From NCBI GenBank assembly GCA_907163375.1, contig CAJQUW010007293.1, positions 282,001 through 346,000 of the forward strand: 64,000 bases of DNA, read 5' to 3'. A program made the translations under genes and the position numbers. Positions 31,562-42,322 of this stretch are shown in pieces (position 1 is the first letter of the stretch; the number at the start of each line of letters is the position of its first letter). Under the pieces are notes generated by a model. That model worked only from the letters and a program-made list of their open reading frames with translations. It ran no database searches and had not been told where the DNA came from. The stretch comes from Prostheceraeus crozeri. Lineage: Eukaryota; Platyhelminthes; Polycladida; Euryleptidae.

Positions 31562-32896
31562 TTAACCGATCCTAGCCATCTTTCCATTAAGAATTTCAAT
31601 AGAATATTTTACATCTTCTAGCAATAAACCATAAGCCATCAATGAAGTTGTGGAATCTTTCTTTTCAATATTAATTGTTACATCACAACCAGTCTTGATA
31701 ATATCATCAGATTGTGCACTTAAATCGAAACAGAAAACAGGATATAAATGTCTCCAATCTCCAGGAGTTAATTGTGGTTCAACTCCAAATTCTATACAAA
31801 GATTTCGATAAGAATCATATCCTTCCATAAATTGATTATTGGTATCATCGAATCTTAATGGATCAATTGGATATCGGGTTTGATTTAATGAAACTTGTAA
31901 ACTTCGAATTGTATTAATATGGAAGAGATTATTGTTCTTATCAAAAGTTGGAGAATTATTTCTTTGAAAAGTTAGTAATAAATATCTTGGTGTATTCGCA
32001 GTTCTAGTAAAATGCCAGTTAAATCTTTGTTCGGAAAAAGTTACTGAACTAGCAGTACGCTTTAGAAAATTTACTGGAATTGGTTTGTTAGTATTTAATC
32101 TTTTTGCAATAGCTGTTTCAATCTCTAAACTAGGAGTAATATGCTTAATCCACCATTCAAGTCTATCAATTTTTAAATATGCTTTTTTTCCAGTCTTACC
32201 AAAAAAGATTAATTCATTATTTGCTGTACGATGAATTATTAATTTAAATTTTAATTGATATGATATTTTATCATAATCTAAATATCCGAATAATGGAGAC
32301 AATGACCAATTAACTGTCTCTCTACTTTTCTTGTTAAATTCACGTCTTTCTTTATATGCATCATTATTTGTTTTATTTAAATGTTTTGCAATATTTTCTA
32401 CATCTTTCGCAATTCCTGCTGCATCTGTTCCAGCGTGAGTTAAATCATCAACAATTATACCATCATTAGTATCAGGAAACCAACCTTCGATTTCATACTT
32501 TTTATTATTTTCACCAATTGTTACAAATCTAAGCATTGTATCAATTACACCTGGAGAATCACTTATTGTTTCTATATTTTGAGTTGCAACATCTAAACGC
32601 ATTTGTGTAAATAATTTTGGAAAGAAATTATTCTCTAGTGCAATATTATCGGTATCAGGTAATGGTGTTGTAAAATTGGCATCACTATATAAAAAATATT
32701 CACAGTGCAAAAATGAATCAGGTAGATATATATGACTCTGCTGATTATCAACTTCAAAGATTAAATCTCCTCCAGTATTCACTCTACTGGAAGATCCGGG
32801 ATTCATAGCAATTCTTATATAGTCATTCTTTTTTTGATTATAACTGACGAACGGAGGATCGTCTAATCTAAATTTATTTTCGATAAGCGAAGACAT
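31562..32896 (-). CDS. MCP: Major capsid protein of Polinton 2 (double jelly roll)
   Basis: Open frame of 444 codons (MSSLIENKFRLDDPPF...), preceded by the TTTTTATAAAA start signal. It shows the same capsid landmarks as in Polinton 1, and the length is near the usual for Polinton major capsid proteins. It is the best-preserved single-copy capsid gene of the window and the reference for calling the others. Confidence 0.95.
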   Translation of the reverse strand: MSSLIENKFRLDDPPFVSYNQKKNDYIRIAMNPGSSSRVNTGGDLIFEVDNQQSHIYLPDSFLHCEYFLYSDANFTTPLPDTDNIALENNFFPKLFTQMRLDVATQNIETISDSPGVIDTMLRFVTIGENNKKYEIEGWFPDTNDGIIVDDLTHAGTDAAGIAKDVENIAKHLNKTNNDAYKERREFNKKSRETVNWSLSPLFGYLDYDKISYQLKFKLIIHRTANNELIFFGKTGKKAYLKIDRLEWWIKHITPSLEIETAIAKRLNTNKPIPVNFLKRTASSVTFSEQRFNWHFTRTANTPRYLLLTFQRNNSPTFDKNNNLFHINTIRSLQVSLNQTRYPIDPLRFDDTNNQFMEGYDSYRNLCIEFGVEPQLTPGDWRHLYPVFCFDLSAQSDDIIKTGCDVTINIEKKDSTTSLMAYGLLLEDVKYSIEILNGKMARIG

Positions 32897-33017
32897 TTTT
32901 ATAAAAAATAATTTGACTTTTTTGTTTTTCTCACAGACAGAAAAAAATTTTACTAAAATATAATTTTAGCATTTCACCAAAAAAATTTTACTAAAAAATT
33001 TTACTAAAAAATATATT

Positions 33018-33563
33018 TTAGAATTTTGCTAGACCAGCTCCGCTACAGCTTTGCTGGTTAGACCGAAGGTTGCTATTAATACCATTACCTCTTATTTCTT
33101 CAATTGAACGTTCTATGGCTACGCCTGACTTCTTCTTATGTTTACTATCAGACGGAGCTCCGCTCCTCAAGGTTTCACCCCCAACAGCTATGTTAGCAAT
33201 TTTATTTTTTGTTTCCTCTGAAAGTTTTTTTAAATTTTTTAGTTCTTCAGAATCATTCCTAAGTTTACGAATAGCTTCTAGTTGTTTTAATTCGTTTTGA
33301 GACTTAACAGCATTTGATATTGCACTAGCTGTACTACCTATAACAGCTGCTCCTTTTGCAGCAGATGTAATCAAATCTTTATTATTTTTAATTAAGTTAA
33401 CGATACTACCAATACCAGAAAAGATGCCAGCGGTGCCTAGAAACTTTTGTGTTCCGACTGTTTCTATACTGTCATAATGGTAAACGGATTTCATAGATGG
33501 TTCATGAGAAATTTTTTGATTTGAAGCAAAATGTTTAAGATTGTGTTTATAAATTATAGGCAT
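33018..33563 (-). CDS. Hydrophobic Gly/Ala-rich virion protein of Polinton 2
   Basis: Open frame of 181 codons. The N-terminus MPIIYKHNLKHFASNQ is basic. Residues about 45-95 form the Gly/Ala-rich hydrophobic segment (GIFSGIGSIVNLIKNN, SAAKGAAVIGST), then comes a coiled coil. Its C-terminus, GAGLAKF, is conserved in all copies. Hairpin-derived codons (LRSGAPSDSKHKK) sit before the tail. It lies between fibre and capsid on the same strand. Confidence 0.55.
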   Translation of the reverse strand: MPIIYKHNLKHFASNQKISHEPSMKSVYHYDSIETVGTQKFLGTAGIFSGIGSIVNLIKNNKDLITSAAKGAAVIGSTASAISNAVKSQNELKQLEAIRKLRNDSEELKNLKKLSEETKNKIANIAVGGETLRSGAPSDSKHKKKSGVAIERSIEEIRGNGINSNLRSNQQSCSGAGLAKF

Positions 33564-33601
33564 TTTTTAGGATTAAATTTGACTTTTGGGAAAAAATATT
33601 T

Positions 33602-33662
33602 ACGATCGGCTAAAGCCTCGAGGAGCTTCGCTCCGATTGGTTAGTAACCTGAGGACCTTTGG
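33602..33662. repeat. Paired-hairpin elements in the fibre/hydrophobic spacer
   Basis: CGGCTAAAGCC-type and GGAGCTTCGCTCC hairpins are followed by GGACCTTTGGTCC. The orthologous spacer in Polinton 1 holds a different set of the same building blocks. Confidence 0.8.
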
Positions 33663-33667
33663 TCCGT

Positions 33668-34555
33668 TTAAGATTTACGTTTGTGAATGGACAACAACTT
33701 CGAGATAACTTTATTAATTGACTGTTGCACTTTATCTATTGCGTCAAGCAGCGTGTGATGTACTTTAATTTCTTTTCTATTAACTTGCATTTTCTGCTGA
33801 TTAATCTTCAATGCCGTTTTAAGTGCATTTAACTTAATTTTAAGAACATCTAATTGTCTTTTAACAGAATCTAACTCTTCTTTATTTTCTTTAGAGTTTT
33901 CTTGTAAATTTTTCTTTAATTCATTTTCTAAATTGATTTTAAGAGTTTTCATTTTATCAACTCTTTGATTAAGTGAGTTTACTTCATTTATTATTCTAAT
34001 CATCTTTTTCATTTGTTGAGTAATTTTAGAACTTAATTCATCGACACTTTTTTGGAATGTAGTTTGTAACTGCTTTAAATTTTTTTTAATTCTTTCAGGT
34101 AGTTTTTCTATTTCATCTTCTAATTCTTCTTTCAATAGTTGTATCTGATGTTTATTCTTAATGACTGCAGATTTTAAATTTATAGAAAGTAATATTAAAA
34201 TTTTTGATTGTTCTGAAATCTTTTTAAAAAGTTTTGCTATATCTGCTTCTAGCTCTCTATCCTTTTTATCAAGTTTTAATAATTTGTCGTTTAATGATTT
34301 GTCATTAAGTTTAAGCAACTTTAATTCATTCATCAGTGGAACCAAAACATCGTTTATATATTTTTCTTTTAGGTCATTGATCTGTGTATCAACATATTGT
34401 TTATTTGTTAACTCTGTATTTTGTTGCGGAAGAATAGAAAGATGCAATGGACCAGATAAAACATCTCCAGTTTTCATGATATAATTTTCTATCTCTATTT
34501 CTAATTCACGATTATTCGGGATATATGCACCTCCACCAACATTTGGTAACATCAT
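33668..34555 (-). CDS. Coiled-coil fibre-like protein of Polinton 2
   Basis: Open frame of 295 codons, MMLPNVGGGAYIPNN start. Residues 28-62 show TGDVLSGPLHL and NKQYVDTQI, as in phage tail-fibre repeats. From about residue 65 to the end it is a nearly continuous coiled coil (for example DKLLKLDKKDRELEADIAKL). A short basic tail ends HKRKS. It is divergent with the two-domain gene (34601), with only 45 bp between their start codons, so a shared bidirectional promoter is likely. Confidence 0.7.
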   Translation of the reverse strand: MMLPNVGGGAYIPNNRELEIEIENYIMKTGDVLSGPLHLSILPQQNTELTNKQYVDTQINDLKEKYINDVLVPLMNELKLLKLNDKSLNDKLLKLDKKDRELEADIAKLFKKISEQSKILILLSINLKSAVIKNKHQIQLLKEELEDEIEKLPERIKKNLKQLQTTFQKSVDELSSKITQQMKKMIRIINEVNSLNQRVDKMKTLKINLENELKKNLQENSKENKEELDSVKRQLDVLKIKLNALKTALKINQQKMQVNRKEIKVHHTLLDAIDKVQQSINKVISKLLSIHKRKS

Positions 34556-34600
34556 TTTTTAACAATAAAAAAATAAATTTTTTCTAATAAAAATAAAAAA

Positions 34601-35917
34601 ATGGAAAATCCAAATTTAAAAAAATTATATTCGTCCGCATCATCCTGTTCTTCTTATTCGACGAGATCAACGGGATTTGAAAATAAATGTTTTGATAATA
34701 ATAATAATAATAATCCATGTATAAATGTAAATCTTTTGTTTGAATTACAAGCCGAAATATTTAGAGAACAAACAAAAGGTTTACCTTCTATAGAAACTAA
34801 CTATTGACTATTTCCAGGAGACCCGTTTATAAAATTTATGGAGATTGTAAGTAAATATAATGATGTAGCTTATGTTGAATTAAATAAAGAAAATATGGTT
34901 ATAATAGGTCATAATAACGTTTATGGTTTTATTAGAGCAGTGTTACCAATTAGTAATACTGAATGGATAGAAAATAAGATTATTAATTATATTAATGTTA
35001 GAGAATTAGTTAAAAAATTAAAATCTTTTTCCAAAGAAAAAATTAGATTATTTGTTGATGAACAAAATCGATATAACATTCACATAGAGAGTAAAAAGCA
35101 TAATGAAGAATTATTATGTCAAGTTTATTATAGAGATACAATTTATAAACAAGAAACATTAGAAATGCCGCAAAGATATGATGATGATACTTATATAGGA
35201 TTATATTCAAACTTAAATATTAATTTGTTAAAATCTTATATAAATGGTTTAGCTCAACAAGAAAAAATTTATATGTGGACAACACCTTATACTATTAACA
35301 ATGTCCATAATCATAATCATAATAAACGAACTGAAGGTTCTAGGGCTTTGCCCGATCTTAAAGAATCTTATGATAATAATGATGATAATAATATAGATGA
35401 TGATTCTGAAACATCTGAAAATGGTGTAAATGGTAAAAAAGATTATAAAAATATTAGTAATTATAAAAATTTATCTAAATTTCATTTTCTTACAATTGAA
35501 AATAATAATGATGGAATAGTTGAAGATACTGTTAGACAACTATGTGTCGGGTCTACAAAATTTAAATTAGGATTTACATCTAATCAATTTAAAATTTTAT
35601 CATCTTTAATAAAAACTAAAAGTGATTCAGATTATGGTGGTGTTATTAAATTTTCCAAAAGAGATCAAAGACCAATATTTTTCTCTATTATATTATTATC
35701 AGATAAAAAATGTAATTTAGAGTTAGATATTCCAATAAGAGAATGGTATCCTATCAGGGAATGGCATCCTATACCAAAAAGTGTAATTTATGATGTTGAA
35801 GAAACAATTTATGATGATGATGAAGAATCAATTGATGATGATGATGATGAAGAATCAATAGTTAGTGAAAATAAATTTAAATTATCTTTTGATAAAACGT
35901 TATATGATAAAACTTAA
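34601..35917 (+). pseudogene. Two-domain protein of unknown function (Polinton 2, broken copy)
   Basis: Orthologue of 16657-18042 with the same Ser-rich start, beta-rich first domain, Asn/His-rich linker and acidic tail (DDDEESIDDDDDEESIV). The linker has one hairpin element where Polinton 1 has two, and an NNNNN tract is expanded near the start. It lies head to head with the fibre gene and upstream of the polymerase on the same strand. Confidence 0.6.
35328..35353. repeat. Paired-hairpin element in the two-domain gene (Polinton 2)
   Basis: GAACTGAAGGTTC (35328-35340) and GGGCTTTGCCC (35343-35353), single copy; encodes TEGSRALPDLK. Confidence 0.85.
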
Positions 35918-35974
35918 TATGATTAAACTTAATATGATAAAACTTAATATGATAAAGAAAAAAAATAACTAAAG

Positions 35975-36045
35975 AACGTGAAATATATAATAATATATAA
36001 TAACTCTCAAGACCTTGTTATTAGAATGTTTATATCTAAAATTAA
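35975..36045 (+). other. Short remnant resembling the Polinton 3 ATPase gene
   Basis: ATAATAACTCTCAAGACCTTGTTATTAGAAT matches the 3' half of the Polinton 3-type ATPase gene (about 59378-59410: IYNNSQDFDIRI). It is followed at once by the leader that precedes the lineage 2 polymerase in Polinton 3. It looks like a deletion scar, though the match is short and AT-rich. Confidence 0.5.
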
Positions 36046-36076
36046 AACACAATTTTTTTGTTTAAAAAATAAAAAA

Positions 36077-39000
36077 ATGGAAAATACCACGTTTTATTGT
36101 AACTTATGTAAAAAAGTAATAAAAGTAATTTTTAAAGTAAGTAAAAAAAAATACAAAAAGAAGTTATCAATCTCATTTAAATAGTAAATTGCATTTACAA
36201 AATGTAGATCGAGTTGATGAAGGAAATATATTAAAATTAAATAGTTATAAAAACTATCTAGAAACATTGCCTACTGATATAAAAGTTAAAAAAATGTTTG
36301 ATGATTATTCACATTCGGAATATAAAAAAGTTTTTAATAGTGAAGATGAACATGCACCAGATGGAAGATATTTATTTAGCGATACTGATGAATTTAACGA
36401 AATAGATGAATTTGATGAAGCCGTAACAGATATAAAATATTTATTTAATCAGTCCGTTGAACATAATGAAACCGATGAAACTTTTTATAATGTATTAACA
36501 AACTTTTATAATATATTTAAGAAATCTTTCAAATGTTATATGAATGTAGAAGTACTTTATACAAAAAATGGACCTGATGGAATTCCTGAAGAAATAATAC
36601 AAGGACATTTTACAAATTCACAAGAAATTCATAATGTAAATGATATACAACCCATATTTGAATCGATGATACTTAAATTAGGAAATTGTATAATTGAAGC
36701 CCAGTTACGTGATTCTGGTTGGAGATTTGTTAAAATACTATCTAAGAAAATAGTAATTGATAAATATAAAAATAATACTGGTGGTAGTTATGTTCCTTTG
36801 CCTTTCAGTTCACCACAAATAATCAACATAAAAAATGAAGATGATTATTGTTTTCTGTGGAGTATTATAGCACATTTACATCCTGCAGAATATCACAAAG
36901 AGAGACTAAGTCATTATAATAAAGAAGAATACATAAAGGAATTTCATCTCTCTGATGGCTTACATGAATTTCCATATGATTATAATAGGTTAAAAAAGTT
37001 TCATAAAAAGAATAAAAATTTAATAGAAGTAAATGTTTTTGAATTAAATGTGAATTATGTTTGTATTGGTAAAATTACTCCACTCTACTCAGATTCAAAA
37101 AAATTTTATTTGAATAATAAAAATTTATGTCAATCAGAAATACTATATAATGATAGAGGAAATTACATGCATCATAATATTTTTTACCAAGGAAATATAA
37201 TATGTACTGAAAAATTTGAAATTGTTAAAACATTATCACCAATATTGATTAATCATAATAATTATAAAGGACGTAATTATAATTATGATTCCGATTATTT
37301 ATCTTTATCTTTAGAATATCAACAAAAATTACAAACTTTAAATGAAAGTTTACAAAAATGTGAAACAGATTATCAACAACAAACAAAAATATTAGTACAA
37401 GAATATGGCCATAAATATCAAAATAAGATAGAAACGACTCAAAAATTAAATGAAGACAATAAAGAATTAAATAATGAAGAAAATGAAACCAATCAAAAAA
37501 TAAATGAATCTTTAAAAAAATGTCTACAACAATATAAAGAACAATATGATAAAGAATATAGTTATCAGTTACAAATATTAAATCAAAATTTTCATCGAAG
37601 TACATTTAATCTTACAAAAGAAATTGATGAAACACATGAAATATATCAAGATAAATTTGAAAAACTAGAACAGACAAAACAGCCAGCACAAGCGAATATA
37701 TTATATTATCAATGTCATTTTATATTGTGTAAAGATGTTTCTATATTCACAAAAACTTCAGATAATGCCAATTTTCCTTGTCCCCAATGTATGACAAGTT
37801 TTAGAACTTTAGAAGAAATGAATAGACATTTGGAGAATTGCCAACAAAATGAAGCAGTTGAAAATACTTTTCCTAAAGATGATTATTTAATATATAATAG
37901 ACATTATTTGAAAAATAAAGTACCCTTTACTATTTATTGTGATTTTGAAGCATATAATGTTAATATGACACAAAATCACGAGACATCGGAGATGTCTTCC
38001 AGGGCTTCGCCCGATTCTGAAAATTGTACGGGCCAAGCCTTAGAACCTTCGGTTTTTAATTCTGAAAAAAGTGCAGCTGAATAAAGTAAAGAAAAATATT
38101 TATTTGAACAAAAACCATTATGTTGGGGAATGTACATTCATTCAAATTATCCTGAATTATTTAAATCAGAATATTATCAATACTATGGTGAAGATAGTTC
38201 AGAAATGTTTACAAAGAAAGTAGAAGAATTACAAGGTCGCTTTTCACAATTGCTTGAAACAAATATACCGATGATGCCATTAACAGAAAAAGAAAAATTA
38301 AATTTTATTAATGAAACAAAATGTTATTACTGTGGAAAAGAATTTACAAAAAATTATAAAAATGGCAAAGGTAGATATCTTGATAAGGTAAAAGATCATG
38401 ATCATCTAAATGGATTATATAGAGGTGCAGCACATAATTCTTGTAATCTTAATGCTAATAAATTTAAATATAACTTTGTTCCTCTATATTTCTATAATGG
38501 TTCTAAATATGATTTCCATCTAGTAATGAAAGATTTATTTTCATCTGAAAAATTACAACAACAACAAATAAATGTACTATGTAAAACAGAAGAAGAATAT
38601 TTTTCAATGCAATTAGGTTGTATTAGAATTTTAGATGCATTTAGATTTTTTACTCCTTATTCATTAGATGTTATGGGAAAAACTTTGAAATCTGAACAAT
38701 GTAAAATATTAAATAAATATAATTTAAAACCTTTAAAAGGAATATTTCCGTATGAGTATATAGCCTGCGGCTCACAGTCGAAGACTGATATAACTGGAGA
38801 TTTTAATTCTGTGAATAAAATTATGGACGAAAAACAACTTCCTCCAATAAATAAATTTAAATCAACATTAAAACAATCACAATTATCTAAAGAAGACTAT
38901 GCAGAAGCTGAAAAAAATTGGAGAGAGTTAAATTGTAAAACAATGTATGATTATACAATGAAATATCTACAGATAGATGTATTAATACTAGCTGATCTTT

Positions 39001-40548
39001 TTGAAAACTTTCGTGATATGTGTTTAGAATATTACGGAATAGATCCATGTTATTGTTATTCTACACCAGGTTTAACATGGCTAGCAGGATTAAAACATAC
39101 AAATGTTAAACTTAAACATTATAAAGAAAATACATATGATAAATTATTATTTTTTGAATCTGGAATTGGAGGTGGAGTTTCATCAGTTTTAGGCAATCGT
39201 TATGTACAGTGTTACAATAAAAAAGTAAATCCTGATGATTATGGAATAATGAAACCTTTATCTCCAGAAGAAAGTGATCAGTTTATAAAATTGTTTAATC
39301 AAAATATAGAAGGACTTATATCAAATGAAGAGAGTCAAGCAGCAGTTGATGAAATCATGAGAGAAAACTATTTGTTATATTATGATTTTAATAGCTTATA
39401 TTCTTCTTGCATGATACAATAATTACCAACAGGTGAGATGGAATGGTGTAATATTCTTGTTTATCAAAAAACATATGATGGAAATTATAATCATGGTTAT
39501 ATATATGAAGTATATATAGGATTAGTATATCCTGATGAAATAAAAGATAAAACAAAATATTTTCCTTTCTGTCCCGAAAACAAAATTCCTAATATAGAAG
39601 ATTTTTCAGATTATCAAAAATCTTTAATTCCTAAAAAATACAGACCAACAAAAAAACTTATGTTAACACAAAGCAATAAAGGAAAGTATGTTGTTGAAGG
39701 ACGAATGCTAGATTGGTATTTAAATCATGGAATGATTCTCACAAAAATTATATAGAGTTCAATATTGAAAAACGTAAAATAGCTAAAAGAAATAAAGATG
39801 ATTTTGGAAACGTGTTCTTCAAATTAATGAATAATGCATTTTATGGTAAGACTTTAGAAAATGTACGTAATAGACAAAATATTGAAATAGTTTATGATAA
39901 AGATAGGTTTCAAAATTTAACAAGGAAACCTACATATAAAAGAACTACTAGATTTAGTGATGAACTATGTGCTGTACATTTACGTCGAATTAGCGTAAAC
40001 ATGATAAGTTTAATTTTATTGGTTTCACTATATTAGAATTAGCTAAACTATTTATGTATAGATTTATATATGATTATTTAGCACCTGCTTATAGCAAAAA
40101 CTATAAATTACACTTTACAGATACCGATTCTGTTTTCTTAGAATTAACAATACCGTATAATTCTACACTTGTTAAAGAAATAGATAAAATAAAAGATATC
40201 ATTCATCCTTCTGATTTATGTAAAGTAAAAGATGAATTAGAAGGAAATGAAGATTTCATAACAGAAGCTATATTTTTAAAATCTAAATGTTACTGTTATG
40301 ATACAACTAATAATATTAAAACACATAAAACATTAAAAGGAATTTCAAAGGCATCAGTGGCTAATCAAATAACATTTTAAGATTATAAAAATGCATTATT
40401 TAATAATGAAATAAAAACGGCATGTAATTATAGACTTAATTCAAAGAAACATAAAATGTATTTAAAAGAAGAACATAAATTAGCATTAGATCCATTTGAT
40501 GATAAAAGAAAAATTTTACCTGATGGAATAACTACTGAACCTTTTTAA
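36077..40548 (+). pseudogene. pPolB: Protein-primed family B DNA polymerase, lineage 2 (Polinton 2, broken)
   Basis: Matches the Polinton 3 polymerase (59911 onward) throughout. Order: a Cys-x2-Cys start (FYCNLC), an N-terminal domain with GGSYVPLPF and DDYCFLWSIIAHLHP (typical of arthropod Maverick polymerases), a long coiled region, Exo I IYCDFEAYN (near 37937), a CYYCGKEF/HDHLNG zinc-binding stretch, motif A YYDFNSLYSS (near 39380), motif B MNNAFYGKT (near 39828) and motif C HFTDTDSVF (near 40115), uninterrupted. Broken in several places. It is transcribed against the capsid genes. Confidence 0.88.
37982..38056. repeat. Paired-hairpin elements in the polymerase linker (Polinton 2)
   Basis: GACATCGGAGATGTC plus GGGCTTCGCCC (37982-38012), then a second pair near 38030-38056 (GGGCCAAGCCT, GAACCTTCGGTTT). 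They sit after Exo I and encode EMSSRASPDS and EPSV. Polinton 3 has a different, shorter version at the same place. Confidence 0.85.
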
Positions 40549-40629
40549 TTTTCTAATTTCTAAGATAGACAAATTTGATATATATATAAAATAAAAAAAA
40601 TATTGTAACACTATATTTGTATATTTTTA

Positions 40630-41397
40630 TCACTCAGTAAACAAATCTTCTATAACTCTATCATGAATTTTTTTATCAATATTAATTGTAATAAATCCAT
40701 AATCTTTTGACCAAGCATTGTTACACGATTGTTTAAATTCATCTTTATTTCTTACACATAAATCTCTTAACAAATCACATAAGTTTCTTGCATTTATTTC
40801 AAATAGTACAAATATATTTGCATTCTTTCTAATAACACTTCCATCTAATGAATACATACTTTGTGTTAAATAAAATACACTACAGTTATTATGTCTACCT
40901 CTTGTGAAATAATTTCTCTGAATTGACTGATTTCTATCATTAACGCAATCATCAAAAATTACACAATGTTTCATTGTTTTATCTAGTTTACTAGGATCTT
41001 GCATATTACCACTATCATCTATTAATTGTATCTTTATATGCTTATTTTTATTGGTTTCAACTAACTGATTATTTTTTGCTGCTTCTTCACACCACGAACT
41101 TATTTCTTCTTCATCTTCAGATTTTTCATATTCTTTGAATAATGAAGCAATTGCTGTTTTTTTAAGATTATTTTCAAATCCATATTTTAAAAATTGATAG
41201 ACGGGTTGTTCTGCTGTTGTTGTATAAATTATAAGATTGTTATAATCCAAAAAATTTGGAGTCGTTAAAATTTTAAATAATAGATATGTTTTTCCACATC
41301 CTGATCTTCCACAAATAACTGACAAAACTTTATTAGATAAATTTGGATGATGATTAAATTTAAGTTTTTTTTTATTTAATGGTAGTACTTCACTCAT
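40630..41397 (-). CDS. Packaging ATPase of Polinton 2 (FtsK/HerA-like)
   Basis: Open frame of 255 codons. Walker A ICGRSGCGKTYLL at residues 28-40, Walker B KHCVIFDDC at 143-151, then NYFTRGRHNNCSVFYLTQ and an Arg-containing C-terminal part (RNLCDLLRDLC). The length and motif spacing fit the small packaging ATPases of Polintons and adintoviruses. It would drive genome packaging into the capsid. The start signal is TTTTATTAAAAA before the ATG. It is not the same lineage as the ATPase of Polinton 3. Confidence 0.9.
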   Translation of the reverse strand: MSEVLPLNKKKLKFNHHPNLSNKVLSVICGRSGCGKTYLLFKILTTPNFLDYNNLIIYTTTAEQPVYQFLKYGFENNLKKTAIASLFKEYEKSEDEEEISSWCEEAAKNNQLVETNKNKHIKIQLIDDSGNMQDPSKLDKTMKHCVIFDDCVNDRNQSIQRNYFTRGRHNNCSVFYLTQSMYSLDGSVIRKNANIFVLFEINARNLCDLLRDLCVRNKDEFKQSCNNAWSKDYGFITINIDKKIHDRVIEDLFTE

Positions 41398-41491
41398 TTT
41401 TTAATAAAATTTTTTTGTTTTTAAAGAAGAAGAAGAAGAAAATTAAACTTCTCTAGCTTCGCGTAGGAGTTTATACCTCTCATACGGGAGT

Positions 41492-42280
41492 TTATACCTC
41501 CCGAACCAAAAGATCTATCATAATCTCTTCACCTCCAAAATTTATTTCTTTTCCTTTTTCATCAGTGATTCTAATGTTAATGTTGTTAATAGTTTTTCTT
41601 GTAATAGGGAAATATATTAATGTTTGTGGAATTACATTTAATCTATAACCAATGGGTACAGTAAAAGCTGGAAAACTGAATATTAAATTTGACAATTTAC
41701 CATTTATATATCCTCCTTCAATAATGTCACAATGTACAACAATTGAATTTATTTCAGTTATTTTTGGAATCTTCTCACCTAAATGATAACCTTGACTATA
41801 GGTTTGTTTATTAAATCCTAATAGCTTTGACAATGATCTATCATGATTAAAATCAACTTGATGATTTTCGTCTAAAGTAAGAGAAAATTTATTGACTGCC
41901 GGTTCAACTGCAAAATGTAATTGTTTCTTATCTTTAAATGGTATACCTAAATATCTCTTAATTTCATTTGATATTGATTCAACTTCGTAAGAACCAGGAA
42001 GAAAAGTTAGTATTTTCCATGTTTTGCCTTTATCAGTAGAATATCTAAATTGGTCATTCACATCTTTGATAACGCTTTGAATAGTGTTAAATGTAGAGAA
42101 ACTAGTCAATGCAATTTGATAATTTTTATTTTGTTCTAAATGTAGAATGGGTTCTAAATTACAAGTGTGTGATGAAGTAGTTGTTATAATTTCTAACGTC
42201 GTACTAAATTTTGATGAACCCAAAATCTCTGTCAAATTTTCTAAATGATTATTAATTTTGTCTAAATCTGCTGAACACAT
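41492..42280 (-). CDS. Probable minor capsid (penton) protein of Polinton 2
   Basis: Open frame of 262 codons, with only a few substitutions from the Polinton 1 copy and none disturbing the C-terminal jelly-roll pattern (FPAFTVPIGYRLNVIP, RITDEKGKEINFGGE). The strong conservation between the two elements, compared with their swapped polymerases, marks it as part of the inherited capsid module. Its 3' end is flanked by two GGGAGGTATAAACTCCC-type palindromes. Confidence 0.65.
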   Translation of the reverse strand: MCSADLDKINNHLENLTEILGSSKFSTTLEIITTTSSHTCNLEPILHLEQNKNYQIALTSFSTFNTIQSVIKDVNDQFRYSTDKGKTWKILTFLPGSYEVESISNEIKRYLGIPFKDKKQLHFAVEPAVNKFSLTLDENHQVDFNHDRSLSKLLGFNKQTYSQGYHLGEKIPKITEINSIVVHCDIIEGGYINGKLSNLIFSFPAFTVPIGYRLNVIPQTLIYFPITRKTINNINIRITDEKGKEINFGGEEIMIDLLVREV

Positions 42281-42322
42281 TTTTTAGTTTAAATTTTGAA
42301 TAAATATTTTTTTATAAAAAAA

